Of a DNA stretch of 64,000 nt, positions 40,971 through 51,318 are shown piece after piece. Under the pieces are notes generated by a model, which was not told the origin of the DNA, ran no database searches, and saw only the letters and a list, made by a program, of their open reading frames with translations. The DNA lies in contig NW_003205427.1 of NCBI RefSeq assembly GCF_000006405.1, positions 75,369-139,368 of the forward strand. The letters are read 5' to 3'. A program made the translations under genes and the position numbers. How positions within the stretch are numbered: position 1 is the first letter of the stretch; every line of letters begins with the position of its first letter. Source of the stretch: Perkinsus marinus ATCC 50983. Lineage: Eukaryota > Perkinsozoa > Perkinsida > Perkinsidae.

Positions 40971-42441
40971 AGTCGCGACATTGGTTAGCTCAAAACTTCA
41001 AGACTTCTCCTTGGGCGAAGTACCCAAAAAACGCACGAACAAATTTGTTCGTATAGTAAACTACGGTTCGAACAAATTTCAATTCGCAATAGGATACTCT
41101 GACGTGCAGAATCACGTCGTATCGAATGGGATCGATGCGCACTGAGTCGTTCTAGTTCCCTCAGCTTTCGCCCCATAGCTCTACCAACTACCATAGATAG
41201 TGAGCACTGCAAAACACAACACTCCTAGTGTACCCTGACAATATTCGTATTGAAAACGGCATGCAGTTTCGCTTGTGCGACACACTCGCGTTTCCCGAAC
41301 GGCCGGATAGTAGAGGTTGCGGACTCCAGGGTCTTGACAGAGGCCACCCCTGATTCGCGTCAGAAGTGAGTAAGTAATAGAGTTGTTCCAACTGTCTCGG
41401 CAGAGAATGCAGTTGCAGACTCTACGACTTTGGCTATGTCCTTGTCGAGGACTCCTCGAGGAGCCCAAGAGGACCACGATACGAGTCTCCGTTGTGTACC
41501 GTCTAACAACGATCGCAATATGTCCTCGAGCTTCGACAGAAGCTACTCATGGCATTGGCTACGAACTCTCGCTTGGTTTTCTTCAACGTCAAGAACCGCA
41601 TTACTAGAGAAAGGGTCTTCTCGTGGTTGCGCAAATTGACATTATAGAGCCCATCTCCCATCCTTAATACACGTCCTCGGTTGAAGTCGACTTACGGGCA
41701 AGGGCTAAGGTCGGCGGCCCTGCGCCCCGAGAACTCCCACTAGACGCGTTTTGAAGTTGAGAGATTTCAAGAGTTCAAGAACGTTGAAGTTTCTCACGGC
41801 CTCTATCACAGCATTTCCTAGCCGTTGTTGACCGGCAGCGCTGGAACTTCTTTCTTCAGGGATGAATCTACCTCAAAAGTCAAAGTTCTTCGGTGGAAGT
41901 GTTAGCTGATCGTTCTGCAAGGGGGTTGTTATTTGCTTTGAGTGCTCGCAGTATTTGCACGTGATCGAACATCCCTGGCGAAGCAGAAGAATTCTCAATT
42001 AATCTTACCGGTGTCTTAGTGCCATCGTAGATGTTTTTCCTGATGATTCCTCCGATGACTGGGTATCCTCGGACGCTCGAATGATGGTGAGAATATCCTC
42101 GACCTTCTCCGATCGGATTTGGTGCCGTTGAAGTAATAGCATGCTCTAGCGATAGACTCTATCGGATAGAGTATTTTAGACGGAGGAACTATACCGAGAA
42201 CACGATGAGGGTTTGGGGAGCTATCGGCATCAAGGGTCTCGAGAGCACCCAGGTACTATGGGGCGTGATGCAACAATGGCTCGGGGAGTGTAACTGATGC
42301 ATGTCCGGGATATGAGCTCGTTGTCCTTGGTATACTGATAGAGGACGAGGGCATCTGTAACACTCAAGCCTCAACCTTGTGCCCAAAGGGCACCACTTTA
42401 GGCTGATCCTATGAGTTAGAATTGGCAGGATTAAACTATCT
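40971..42441. other. Intergenic, no gene recognised
   Basis: An 18-bp perfect palindrome (ACGAACAAATTTGTTCGT) lies at 41035-41052, followed by a second partial copy at about 41070-41083. Frames at 41181-41477 and 41383-41640 have no recognisable features. Confidence 0.45.
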
Positions 42442-43002
42442 ATGGTTGAACTGCAATTCAAGAATCAATTTGAGTCGTTGAACTATCTCACTAGACATAG
42501 GCTTGTTGAGCTGACGCTGAACTCTAGGGCATGGGGCCTGATTGTGCTGGTGCATACTCCCGAGCTGGTCACTTTATCTCGGGCGCGGTCATTTTCTCAG
42601 ATGTTTGCTAGCCAGCTATACTCGATGCGGTTCTTGATGTGAGTGCCTGTGGTAAGTTTTGCAAGTGCTTTTTTTGCGACTACGGTTCGGCGCGAACACA
42701 GCGTCGAACACAGCGCAGATTACTTGGTAGTAATCGCCGGAGGGATGTCGTGGTTCTATGTGGCAGTATCATTAGATGGGGGGACGTTTGTAGGTATTGT
42801 GTCGTGTCAGATGCGCATTGGCAATCCCCTTGGGGCTCGTGAAGGCGCGCATCTGAGGTGTGTTGTGGGAATACCTACTACGATACGGATCAGTAGCTGG
42901 TGGTGTCACTACCGTGGTGGGCTCGCCTACTTTCCCGTTGTTGTCATTGCCGAGGACGCTGGCACAGCTAATACCAATGCATTGAGACAGTATGGTATTT
43001 GA
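42442..43002 (+). CDS. Unrecognised protein, at least two exons
   Basis: Frame 42442-42637 (MVELQFKNQFESLNYLTRHR ... MFASQLYSMRFL) ends at a consensus GTGAGT donor just before an in-frame TGA. The same frame resumes to 43002 with DYLVVIAGGMSWFYVAVSLD, GIVSCQMRIGNPLG and AYFPVVVIAEDAG. No family recognised. Upstream exons may exist. Confidence 0.35.
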
Positions 43003-43343
43003 TAGTTAACGCAGTAAGCATTCGGATCATCATATCTACGATGGTTGGCCCTTGTACTGTAGTAACCTTGGTACTATCCAGACAGAGCGGAAGTTTACGT
43101 CCATTCTAAAGGATTCAATAAGTGCTACGTGCGAGGATTGGGGGATGTTCTGTTGGTTATGCTCCAAGCATAGTAGTAGGGTATGTACGGCTATGAACAC
43201 GGACTGAACAAGCTAGGAAAGACAGCTCGACGAGAGTATTTCCTCAGCGACCCCAAGAGGTCGACTATGACTGGTTCTAATATCTTATGAGCTTGAATGG
43301 TTCGGCAGTCGGGCTCCGGCCTTGTCTGGGCCAGATCAAAACT

Positions 43344-44020
43344 CTAAATTAGACTGTCCTGACCCTCCCCCCACTTCACGGCGTATGGGTCCCGGGTTTG
43401 GGAGTCAGTCAGAGTGAACGTCTGGTCGTAACCCGATTGTGGCGTGTGGGCTGCGGATTGCTCGAGAAAGGTTGTCAGCGCTTCACGTTGCTCCGTGCTT
43501 CCCGCTGTTTCTTGGAAAAAGTCATTCCCACTGTCCCAAACTGTGAGTACCTGACCGAAAGCGTCCGAGTTCAGCTCATCTTCAGGTGTGGACGCTTCCG
43601 AGCTTTGTCTTCTCACTGAGAGCACAAGGTCACTAATCGTCGATCTAAGCAGCGGTTCATTTGCCGGTCCAACTATCGAACTAACACTTGGTTTTGAAAA
43701 CCAGGTTTTCCGACACTGTCTGGGAGACGGTCGAGTTCTGGCTTGACTTCCACTTGTTTGGTACACGAACAGATCGGGGAAGCGTCTCACCCTACTGTTC
43801 TGATCTTCTCGGCTAGATGGGTTTAGTTTGGGTGGACCTACTGAAGGACTGTACATGATGGCTAGCTCTATGAACTCACGAAATTTCAACGGTGATCCTT
43901 CGAATATTGGATCTTCACAAGCAGCAGATTCACCAAATCGACTGTCGGGGAGCCCAGTTGGAACGGCGATGATTCATCGCCGATGAATTGATTGGTCATT
44001 GTCATAGGATTTTTAATCAT
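43344..44020 (-). CDS. Unrecognised polar protein, divergent partner at 44.0 kb
   Basis: The main frame (43344-43889) is low-complexity and polar: KFREFIELAIMYSPSVGPPK, SVRRQSSEASTPEDEL, FGQVLTVWDSGNDFFQE, and ends YAVKWGEGQDSLI. A likely first exon starts at 44020 (MIKNPMTMTNQFIGDESSPF); the join is not resolved because the frames differ. No domain recognised. Confidence 0.4.
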
Positions 44021-44042
44021 CACATCTTCTTGAATTTCCGTT

Positions 44043-44822
44043 ATGACGAAAAAGGCTCGCTCTCTACCCAGGAAGAACATCAAAACACCTTCAGTACAAG
44101 TTCCCAGGCAGCAATCGACGCAGTGAGTCTATAACGGGATACACAGAGTTTTCCATTCACTGAGTGTGATGCTATTCAATCATCACATATGCAGTTTTAG
44201 CACACTCTGTGGAGGCTGAATAGTGAGTACATCACTCGACCCCTAACTTTCAGGCAGTTTATGGTCCAGTGCACCACTCAGGAGGCAGTCCGGAAGCTTA
44301 TAAGCTTCGCGACTGAAAATCCCGGAATCACGTGCTACAAGCAGATGCTGTCAGGAGGTAGTCGTTTTGGGTCGCTCTATGTGCGATACACCGTTCCGGG
44401 GGCGGCTTATTGGTCGGGCTCCGACCTTCGGGGTATCACGGCCTCTGAGCGCACTGCGTTCAAGTCGAACGGTTCAACGCATTTGAGCTACTACTCTGAC
44501 CTTGATTTCAGTCCCGACTGAGCTCGAGGACTCACTCTCTGGTGAAGGTGCAACGGCTACGGCTCGGGAGCTCGATACAGCCAATAAGACGGTTGTACGC
44601 CTCGATAAGAAGAGCTGTCAGAGCTCAGATCGACTTGTTGATTACGATGCAAGCGCCATCGAGGAACAGCTCATGCAGGACAATCTGCGACATCTCCGGA
44701 CTCCTAAGAAAGTGGCACACAATAATGCCCACATGAGCGTCGATGACTTTGAAGCAGGGAAGCGAAGACTTAGTAGTGAGGGATTATGGCAACTGAACGG
44801 CGACCATATGGTTCAACCATAA
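44043..44822 (+). CDS. Unrecognised three-exon protein
   Basis: Exon 1 from ATG 44043: MTKKARSLPRKNIKTPSVQV, very basic, ending in phase 2 at a GTGAGT donor. Exon 2 after CTTTCAG (44253): QFMVQCTTQEAVRKLISFAT, GITCYKQMLSGGSRFGSLYV, RYTVPGAAYWSGSDLR, leaving at a GTATCA donor. Exon 3 after GATTTCAG: VPTELEDSLSGEGATATARE, SCQSSDRLVDYDASAIEEQL, HMSVDDFEAGKRRLSSEG; stop at 44820-44822. Phases agree at both introns, so the gene model is credible at about 195 aa. It matches no family I know. Its start codon lies only 22 bp from that of the minus-strand neighbour. Confidence 0.6.
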
Positions 44823-45060
44823 TGGTTGGCTCTCTTCCAATTTTGATCGATTGATTTATCCACTCTGTAGTTCTATATGAGGGTATTGAACCCGTCGATG
44901 ATGGGCTGTCTTTCTGGTAACCACAAATTTGATTCACAGACCGTGAATCGTTCGGAATTTCGCTTAACATTTCCCTGTACATGGCATTACAGCACTTCTG
45001 TATTCGCTACGTTTCCCAAGCCAAGGAGTGACAGCTAGACACTGTGAATCACAGACTGTG

Positions 45061-46399
45061 ATGCACCGGAGAGCTGAGTTTTTGCCAGTGGAGAGAACTG
45101 TGGAAATCTCTCGTGTAGGTTGGAGTTCGTGCACTTCTTTCAGCATCTCGTAATCGCTCAAACGACTTTATTCCGGAGGGCATAGATGCTGTGGCGGCGA
45201 GCCCAGTAATCCTTTGCGAGGGAGAGGTGGTGAGGAGGAAGAGCTCAGCGGAGTCGCTATTGAAGCGAACACCACGACCAGCAACTCGGGCGGCGCGTCG
45301 GGAGTCACAAACCCTCACCCCGCTTGCGTGCCGGCCTACGCAGACCCCGAAGATACCGTTACCTACGTACATGAGCGCCGACGGTGATGCATCGACTCGT
45401 GACTCGTCCAGCCGGAGGGTCACGTGCACGAGGAAGTCCACACGTCGGTCGCAGCGAGAAGCGAAGAAGGCTAAACATGATTCGCAATCTCTCTCGTCGC
45501 CGGAGACTCCTACCACGGTGACTCAGGATGGAGACCATATGAGCCTGGAAGTGGCTGATGAACAGATGCTGGCTGGGAGGCATATAAGCAATGCCAAGTA
45601 AGTTGAGCCATGGATATATGAACCTCCGTCTTTGCGGTTTTCGTGGCATTTGTTCTCGCGAGGAGTCTTTTGTAGGTTCCGCAAGGGATTCGTCTCTCCT
45701 GACACAGGCGAGATAGTGTATGTTGTACGCGATATACTGGGATACCGCAGACGTGGAAAAAGCATAGAAGAGTGATTCAAGATTGCGTTATCACGTTTTC
45801 CGTCGAAGAATCTTTGATGAGTGTAGGTATAATGTCGCCTGGGAAGGGTATCCCGATTCTGCAGCTACCTGGGAGCCAGCTGCCAACATCCCGGCGTCGG
45901 AATGGAAGGAAGTACGGATGCACTGTAGACCGAATCTATTCCAATATCTCGGAGAAAAATGTGCTCAAAAAGTTTCCTGTCGAGAATCAGATCCGTGACA
46001 TATTCAAACGATATAATAGTGTTAGCAGAGCCGTCATACGGAATTGTAGGTCAAAAGTTACACCGGTAACACGGAACGAATTCTCAAGATTCACGTTATG
46101 TGTGTAATACTTCTACGCGTTCAAGAGCTCTTCTGAATAAGTCTCTGCTGAACTGATTTATTTGTAGTTCAGAACTGCTAGTTCCCTAGCTTGTCAGATT
46201 AGGTCTTACATGCTCGCTCACGCCTCTCTCGTATGAACGCATATCCTAGTCCTCGAACCCGATAGCCATTCTTCCTTCCAGGAGCGTGACGATGCTCGCC
46301 GGAAGTACGAGCTCGAGCAGAAGCTGAGGCACGGGGTGAAGAGAAGAAGAGATCCAGAAGTGCTTTCTGAGTTCGCGGAAGACATAATACCACTTGACT
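45061..46399 (+). CDS. Chromodomain protein 1
   Basis: Chromodomains read methylated histone tails. ATG 45061 gives MHRRAEFLPVERTVEIS, then a Ser/Arg/Lys-rich region (TPRPATRAARRESQTLTPLA, STRRSQREAKKAKHDSQSLS). A GTAAGT donor joins KFRKGFVSPDTGEIVYVVRD and ILGYRRRGKSIEE. A 47-nt-class intron removes to EYNVAWEGYPDSAATWEPAA and NIPASEW, a clear chromodomain core with the aromatic cage positions Y, W and W. The gene continues; a probable last exon at 46283-46399 gives ERDDARRKYELEQKLRHGVK and ends EFAEDIIPLD. The exact link between 45960 and 46283 is unresolved; otherwise it stops at 45998. A second chromodomain gene follows 1.1 kb downstream. Confidence 0.75.
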
Positions 46400-46943
46400 G
46401 AGAGTTTTGCGTTTTCTTCCTCTGTTATCATTATTACTCTTCGTATGTGACCTGTACTAATTGAGTGCAGAGAATGAGAATATTCTCTTCTCCGCCTAAT
46501 GCAATGCTGCGAACTTCTGTACTGTCAAATTGACTAGTGATAACCTTGAGTTGCGTCATGGGTCGGGTGCTGCTCTAGACCTTCTCTCGGGAATCTTAAA
46601 ACAGTGGGAAAGTATTCGCACGGACGTGTGTTGGTGACAAGATGAAAATTGTGAGGAAATTTTGGGAAATTTTCGTTGCTTCCGAAGCACTTCTTCTCGA
46701 ATTTGTATATTAACTGCCATGATCAGTGAAGAAACTCCTGAGAGAAAAGCCAACAGATACTCCTACACTGGTCTGTCGAGTCGTGACTTAGATGGGAATC
46801 GCACCGAACAGTTATCGTTGCCTCCAACAACATGGCTATCTTGGTACCTCGCCTGTGGTCATCACTCGCCATCCCATGCTTGTGGACTCTAGCTCTGGCT
46901 GCTGACGAGGCCCCTGCACCCCAGTCCAGAGAATCTCATCTTA
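46400..46943. other. Intergenic with element copy 5
   Basis: Apart from the dispersed-element copy at 46604-46760, nothing is recognised. Confidence 0.45.
46604..46760 (-). mobile_element. Dispersed introner-like element, copy 5 (diverged)
   Basis: The minus strand reads AGTTTCTTCACTGATCATGG, then AACGAAAATTTCCCAAAATT and ACACACGTCCGTGCGAATAC, ending TTTCCCACTGTTTT. It matches the central and 3' parts of copies 2 and 4; the TTCGCTTTCCTCAGCTGA head is degraded. It lies between two genes, not in an intron I can demonstrate. Confidence 0.6.
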
Positions 46944-47474
46944 TCAATAAAAAGACGTAAGACTACTCGAAGATGAAACGGTGGGCGGAAGCGCGCCCTT
47001 CTCGATCGGGTGATAGCGGTAGCCATAATGCTCTGCCTCAGGCTCATTGACTTTGGTGATGAGGTGTCCGCCTGGCTGCATAAGGTCTATCAAGCTGTGT
47101 GGGTGGAACAACCCGTAGTTGTGTAAGTGACGGGAGTACAGAGTCGTCACTATTCCACGACACTGCACTGCGTATAGTGAAACCGTCGTACTGTTCATCA
47201 TGGGTGGTGATTGCCGACGTGTTCTGTTCGTTTCGGTCGAGGCGCAACCGGATGTGAATGCGGAATCTATTGTCTGGGGACTTCTGCGATCCATTCGTGC
47301 GTTTCTCCGCATCATGCGATCCACCTCCTTTTTACTTCGCCTTGTCCTCCTTCCAGCTTCAATCTGCTGACGTTCCTCCTCGGCTTGTGCTCGGTAACGC
47401 TCCTGCTTGTGATGATGATAAGACAGTTCGTCTTCAAAGCGAGGGAGGAAGGTGAGGTTGAACTGCATTGTCAT
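46944..47474 (-). CDS. Unrecognised basic helical protein
   Basis: The start at 47474 gives MTMQFNLTFLPRFEDELSYH, then a charged helix (RYRAQAEEERQQIEAGRRTR, SKKEVDRMMRRNARMDRR). A stretch with weaker coding character (probably intron, about 47100-47290) precedes the last part GLFHPHSLIDLMQPGGHLIT, KVNEPEAEHYGYRYHPIEKG, with stop at 46944. The frame stays open throughout, so splicing is not proven. The composition recalls small mitochondrial accessory subunits but I cannot name one. Confidence 0.45.
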   Translation of the reverse strand: MTMQFNLTFLPRFEDELSYHHHKQERYRAQAEEERQQIEAGRRTRRSKKEVDRMMRRNARMDRRSPQTIDSAFTSGCASTETNRTRRQSPPMMNSTTVSLYAVQCRGIVTTLYSRHLHNYGLFHPHSLIDLMQPGGHLITKVNEPEAEHYGYRYHPIEKGALPPTVSSSSSLTSFY

Positions 47475-47476
47475 CA

Positions 47477-48299
47477 ATGTCGAAACTGGGTCCTGATTCA
47501 GCTGACCGTTCACAGCGCAAAAGGAAGCCGTCGATAGTCGTGTCTGATTCGGCTTTCGAGAAAAGCTCTTCGGCGAGGAGAAGGGGGAGTCGGGACAGTC
47601 GCCATATCGTTAAGAACAAGTGAGTCATGTGGAGGGACGGCACTTGTGTCTGCGAAAATCGACAGTCCGATGGCGTCCTTCTTGATGTAGTGGATGTATG
47701 AAGCCCTGGTCGTCAGGTCGGACAGTACTCAGAAAATGGAGTCGCCCGCCGCTGCTAGCATGAGGTCTTCATCTCATAGGGCCAAGCCGAAGTCGCATTC
47801 TTCGAGGACCAGTACACCACAAAGGCCGAGATCTCCTCAATCGTCCATTGTCGGAAGTGACAGTGCGGAGGAACACATAAGATCGAGGTAGCATGCCTCG
47901 CGATGCGAGTCGCATGCTGCACGAACAAATCTCGGTTCTTGTAGGATCCCTGGTAGGCCTAGTCCGGTACCCACGAAGATATCTGGGGATGATGGTAAAG
48001 TGTACGAAATCGACAGCATCGTAGACTCGAGAGGTGCTGATGATGAAGAGGAGTAGGGGAGGAAGTGCTGATCATAGTTGAGCTTGAGTGTTGTAGATTT
48101 CTCGTCACATGGGTTGGGTATCCTCCGACGGCTAGTACTTGGGAGCCAGTGGAGAATCTGCCGCGGTGAGTCGGGAAGGGCTAGATGCAGCTTTGGAGAT
48201 TTGCCGAACGTCAGGCATTTGATCGAAGAGTTCAAGGAGTTCTCGTCCTCTTCGAGAGCGCGTCGGCACGTAAAGCCACCGCCGTCCGACTCGGACTAG
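47477..48299 (+). CDS. Chromodomain protein 2
   Basis: ATG 47477 gives MSKLGPDSADRSQRKRKPSI, Ser/Arg-rich, to a GTGAGT donor. A second Ser/Arg/Pro-rich exon (MESPAAASMRSSSHRAKPKS, TPQRPRSPQSSIVGSDSAEE) follows. The chromodomain begins GDDGKVYEIDSIVDSR and, after a 44-nt intron, continues ELECCRFLVTWVGYPPTAST then WEPVENLPR. The C-terminal helix FGDLPNVRHLIEEFKEFSSS joins through an apparent 25-nt intron (48166-48190). Stop 48297-48299 after PPPSDSD. Same architecture as the gene at 45061 (basic Ser-rich N-terminus, single C-terminal chromodomain), so the two are probably an old tandem duplication. Confidence 0.78.
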
Positions 48300-48359
48300 T
48301 GTTGTCAGTCTCCTTCGGGAGCAGCATTATTTCGTATACTAGTAGATGATTATCGCAGA

Positions 48360-49354
48360 ATGCAATATACTGTAGCTGAGTGGATTGGAAAGTCTTTCTG
48401 GCTGCAGCTGATCCTCGTATCTCTGATTTCCATACGACCCCATGGACTTGAGTTTCTGTCAATTCTTGCTAGAATGCGGTACGGCTTAATTCCTGCAGCG
48501 TTGATCCTTCACCGCTTGCATACACTCAGAATGTCCAAGCCCTCCAGCCTTCGAGCGTTCATACTTCTCGCCTTGACAAGAATGGCTGAAGTAGCGTTAG
48601 CGGATGGAATGGAAGGACAGTATTGGCAGGCTCGGTGAGTCACTCGCTCTGCCCTTAGTGGTGACACCGATGGTTACACTCAGGATCCAGGAGGCCTGGC
48701 AAGAGTCAGTCGAGTGGTGGTCGAAGGTCTACAAAGTGACTTGGAGTGACCAGCCTCAGAATGTGTACGCCTTCGCGTTTGCACTCCTCACGAGCGTCAC
48801 TATCGTCATCATCAGATACAATCTCCTGGCCATCGGAGCGTCCTTCATCGTAGTCGTGGTCAGCCTCATTCTGGGATCCAGACATATCACCAGAACTATG
48901 GAAGAAGAAGGTGAGTACGAGCGTCTACTTTTGGGGTAGAATAACTAAAGCCTCCCTCTGTCGCTGACCTTGCATGTGTATGTGGGGTAATTTATCCGCT
49001 CTTTAGTGGACAGTAACAGCTGCAGTTAACTGTTTCAGCTCATATCGCGGCTGCTGCTTTAACTGCTGATGAGGATGTATCGACAGAGGAAGGCCCTGGT
49101 GATGCCTCTGGTGATGATAGGAGTAAAGCCACCAAGAAGAAGGGAGCGAAGACTAGTAGCTCGAGCAGCAAGGCTCGGGGTCGCTCTACTGAGCGCCAGG
49201 CCGAGGATGTCCAGTCGCCGAAAAGGTGCCAATGAACTGATGCAACGCTGGTTCAATCCAACCTGTCAGATCTACCAAGGCCCGCTCTTCTTCTCGAGCT
49301 AGTCGTGCGGCCCCGTCGCCGGCTAGATCGGAATCGAAGTCTGGGAAGGGGTAG
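48360..49354 (+). CDS. Multi-pass membrane protein with basic Ser-rich tail
   Basis: ATG 48360: MQYTVAEWIGKSFWLQLILV, several hydrophobic segments (LSILARMRYGLIPAALIL, SSLRAFILLALTRMAEVAL). A roughly 50-nt intron joins GMEGQYWQAR to IQEAWQESVEWWSKVYKVTW. Two strong helices follow (VYAFAFALLTSVTIVIIR and LLAIGASFIVVVVSLILG). After HITRTMEEE and a GTGAGT donor, the tail exon at about 49040 gives AHIAAAALTADEDVSTEEGP, then Lys/Ser/Arg-rich KKKGAKTSSSSSKARGRSTE, and a last exon ARSSSRASRAAPSPARSESK; stop 49352-49354. No family recognised. The order of helices then a basic tail suggests a nuclear-envelope or ER protein, which is inference. Confidence 0.6.
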
Positions 49355-49600
49355 GAAGAACTGTTTTTGATTGGACACATCGCTGTTCGTTAGGACTCCA
49401 AAAAGCTCCACTAAACGTCGCTCGAGTCGAGCCAGGGCGTAATGCCTCGATGAAAGAGAATTCATTGTAGTAGACATTGTTGTCTTAGTAGATGACGACT
49501 CGTATCGATGGTTATGATTATGATGCACACAGGGTATGAGAATTTTGTCGCGTTCTCCTTGGTGTTTGGTGGAGGTGTTTGAACAGATTGAGAAAAGCTA

Positions 49601-50489
49601 ATGGTTTTATATCTCAACATCGTAGTGAAGAACAGCAGTAGTGTTGTAGAAGAAAGGACTGAGAAGCGGACAGGACCAGAACTGTTGAGTGAGATTATCT
49701 TGGAGAGCTCCTGTCACGCATGGTTCTTATGGTCAGGTCAGATGATGTACTACATAGCGGCTCAAATCATTCGTCATACTGCGGTCACGGAGAAGGTCGC
49801 TATGGCGTGCCCAAAAGAGCTGGAGGTTAATCTTGAAGGAGAGCACAGTTTACAGGTTGGTTCGGTACTGGGAGACTCCCACTAGGAGTTGAGTACTCTT
49901 ATGGGCAGAATCGGTCTAGGCCTTGACAGCTATTCGAATCAGTGATTCGGGGAGGGCGTGGTCATGGCATTTTGCGCTTAGGTTGAGGTGACCAAGAGAG
50001 GCGTGTGGGGAAACTACCTCGTATTGGAAGTATGTCTAGTTGGAGTACCTCAAGACGTGATGATCAAGAGCAAGGGCCTGCTCGTTGGGAGTGAGCATTT
50101 TCACATCGACTGCCTCTCCCAGTGTTGGGCTTTAGGCACGATAAACGTGCCCCGAGGCACGTCGTGTCCTAATAGCTCGTATAGGAATGCAATAGCTCTT
50201 CGCAATGCAGAGAGGCTTCTGCAAGAGAAACTGCCTAGTGAGATATCCCACAAGCTCGCTGGCAATGGCTTGGAGGCGGATGTGGTGATCAAGGTGTGTT
50301 CCATTAGTGCGGGAAAGTGTGGTCGGATGTCCCCCTTGGCAGGATGACCAGAGAGAGCAAGAACTTTACCAGACAGTCATGATAGACCAAAATAGCCGGG
50401 AAGAAGACTCTGATGAGTACTTGGACGACTGGACTCTCATCGAGAGAGACTACGTCATTGTCGACCCAGCGGATGCTGTAGTGGATTAA
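49601..50489 (+). CDS. Unrecognised multi-exon protein
   Basis: Coding-looking pieces: 49655-49850 (TGPELLSEIILESSCHAWFL, ITEKVA-type helix, KELEVNLEGEHSLQ); 49983-50125 (VEVTKRGVWGNYLVLEVCLV, GVPQDVMIKSKGLLVGSEHF); 50190-50290 (RNAERLLQEKLPSEISHKLA); 50340-50489 (DDQREQELYQTVMIDQNSRE, EYLDDWTLIERDYVIVDPAD, stop at 50487-50489). No domain recognised; start unknown. Intron sites between the pieces are plausible but unproven. Confidence 0.45.
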
Positions 50490-51318
50490 GGAGTTGCTGT
50501 CCTGCCAGCCCTGACGCAATGACAATGTCCTTAATTCGAAACAAGTTGTGTATATTGATCTGCTCAATTCGGCGGTCTCCTTTTGGAGCTCATGCTATGG
50601 ATTTTACGTTAAACGATATATCCTGTGATGCTTGTGAACCTCCCATGGTTGAGTTAGTCGTGGTCACCAAGATTTCTGTTGCAGACCAATCGATTGGTTT
50701 CGTAAGGAGGCACAAAGGGAACCCAGCGCTGCGGAAAGTTTGGGAATATTCTCAATTGTCGGGTCCTTTCAACAGTGCCAGAGGTACATAGTGAGCTACA
50801 TCTTTTATTTTCACTACTTATTCGTCACCTATCGAACAGGTATCGCTGCCTGCCAGCCGACCGGAATGGACCGTATCGTTGGGCTCGTCTGTCCCCACTG
50901 TGCGTGTTGCACTAGTTTGAATAGTGCGCTGCCGAAAAGCGACACATTGTGTTTTTATAGGCATTGAGATTGTTATTACCGGAAGCACTGTGTTATTACT
51001 ACTACTGGGATCCGCTGGAATTACTCTGAGTGATTATGCTGTCGCCGTTGGTGGAATCTCCGTCTCGTGACTCAGATGAAATACCGAGAAGGAGATCGTC
51101 CGATTCCGAGGAACATCGAGAATGACACCAACTTGATACGGAAGACTCCTATCATACGTCGGCTCTAGTTCTGGTTTCTCGCCCTAGTCTTCTATTCTGG
51201 AAGCACGGCCACGACTGGTCGGCTCGAGACGGTGCGATCGACTAACTGGTTGACTTCTCAAGAGACCATAGGGCATGGGTCAAGTCCACACAATTGTCAT
51301 GATGTTCGTCTTCGATGC
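50490..51318. other. Intergenic, one possible ORF
   Basis: Frame 50519-50791 contains MDFTLNDISCDACEPPMVEL and RRHKGNPALRKVWEYSQ, and a nearby piece has GLVCPHCACC, cysteine-rich. No convincing gene model. The open frame of the next gene extends back to 51232 but without an ATG before 51319. Confidence 0.35.
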
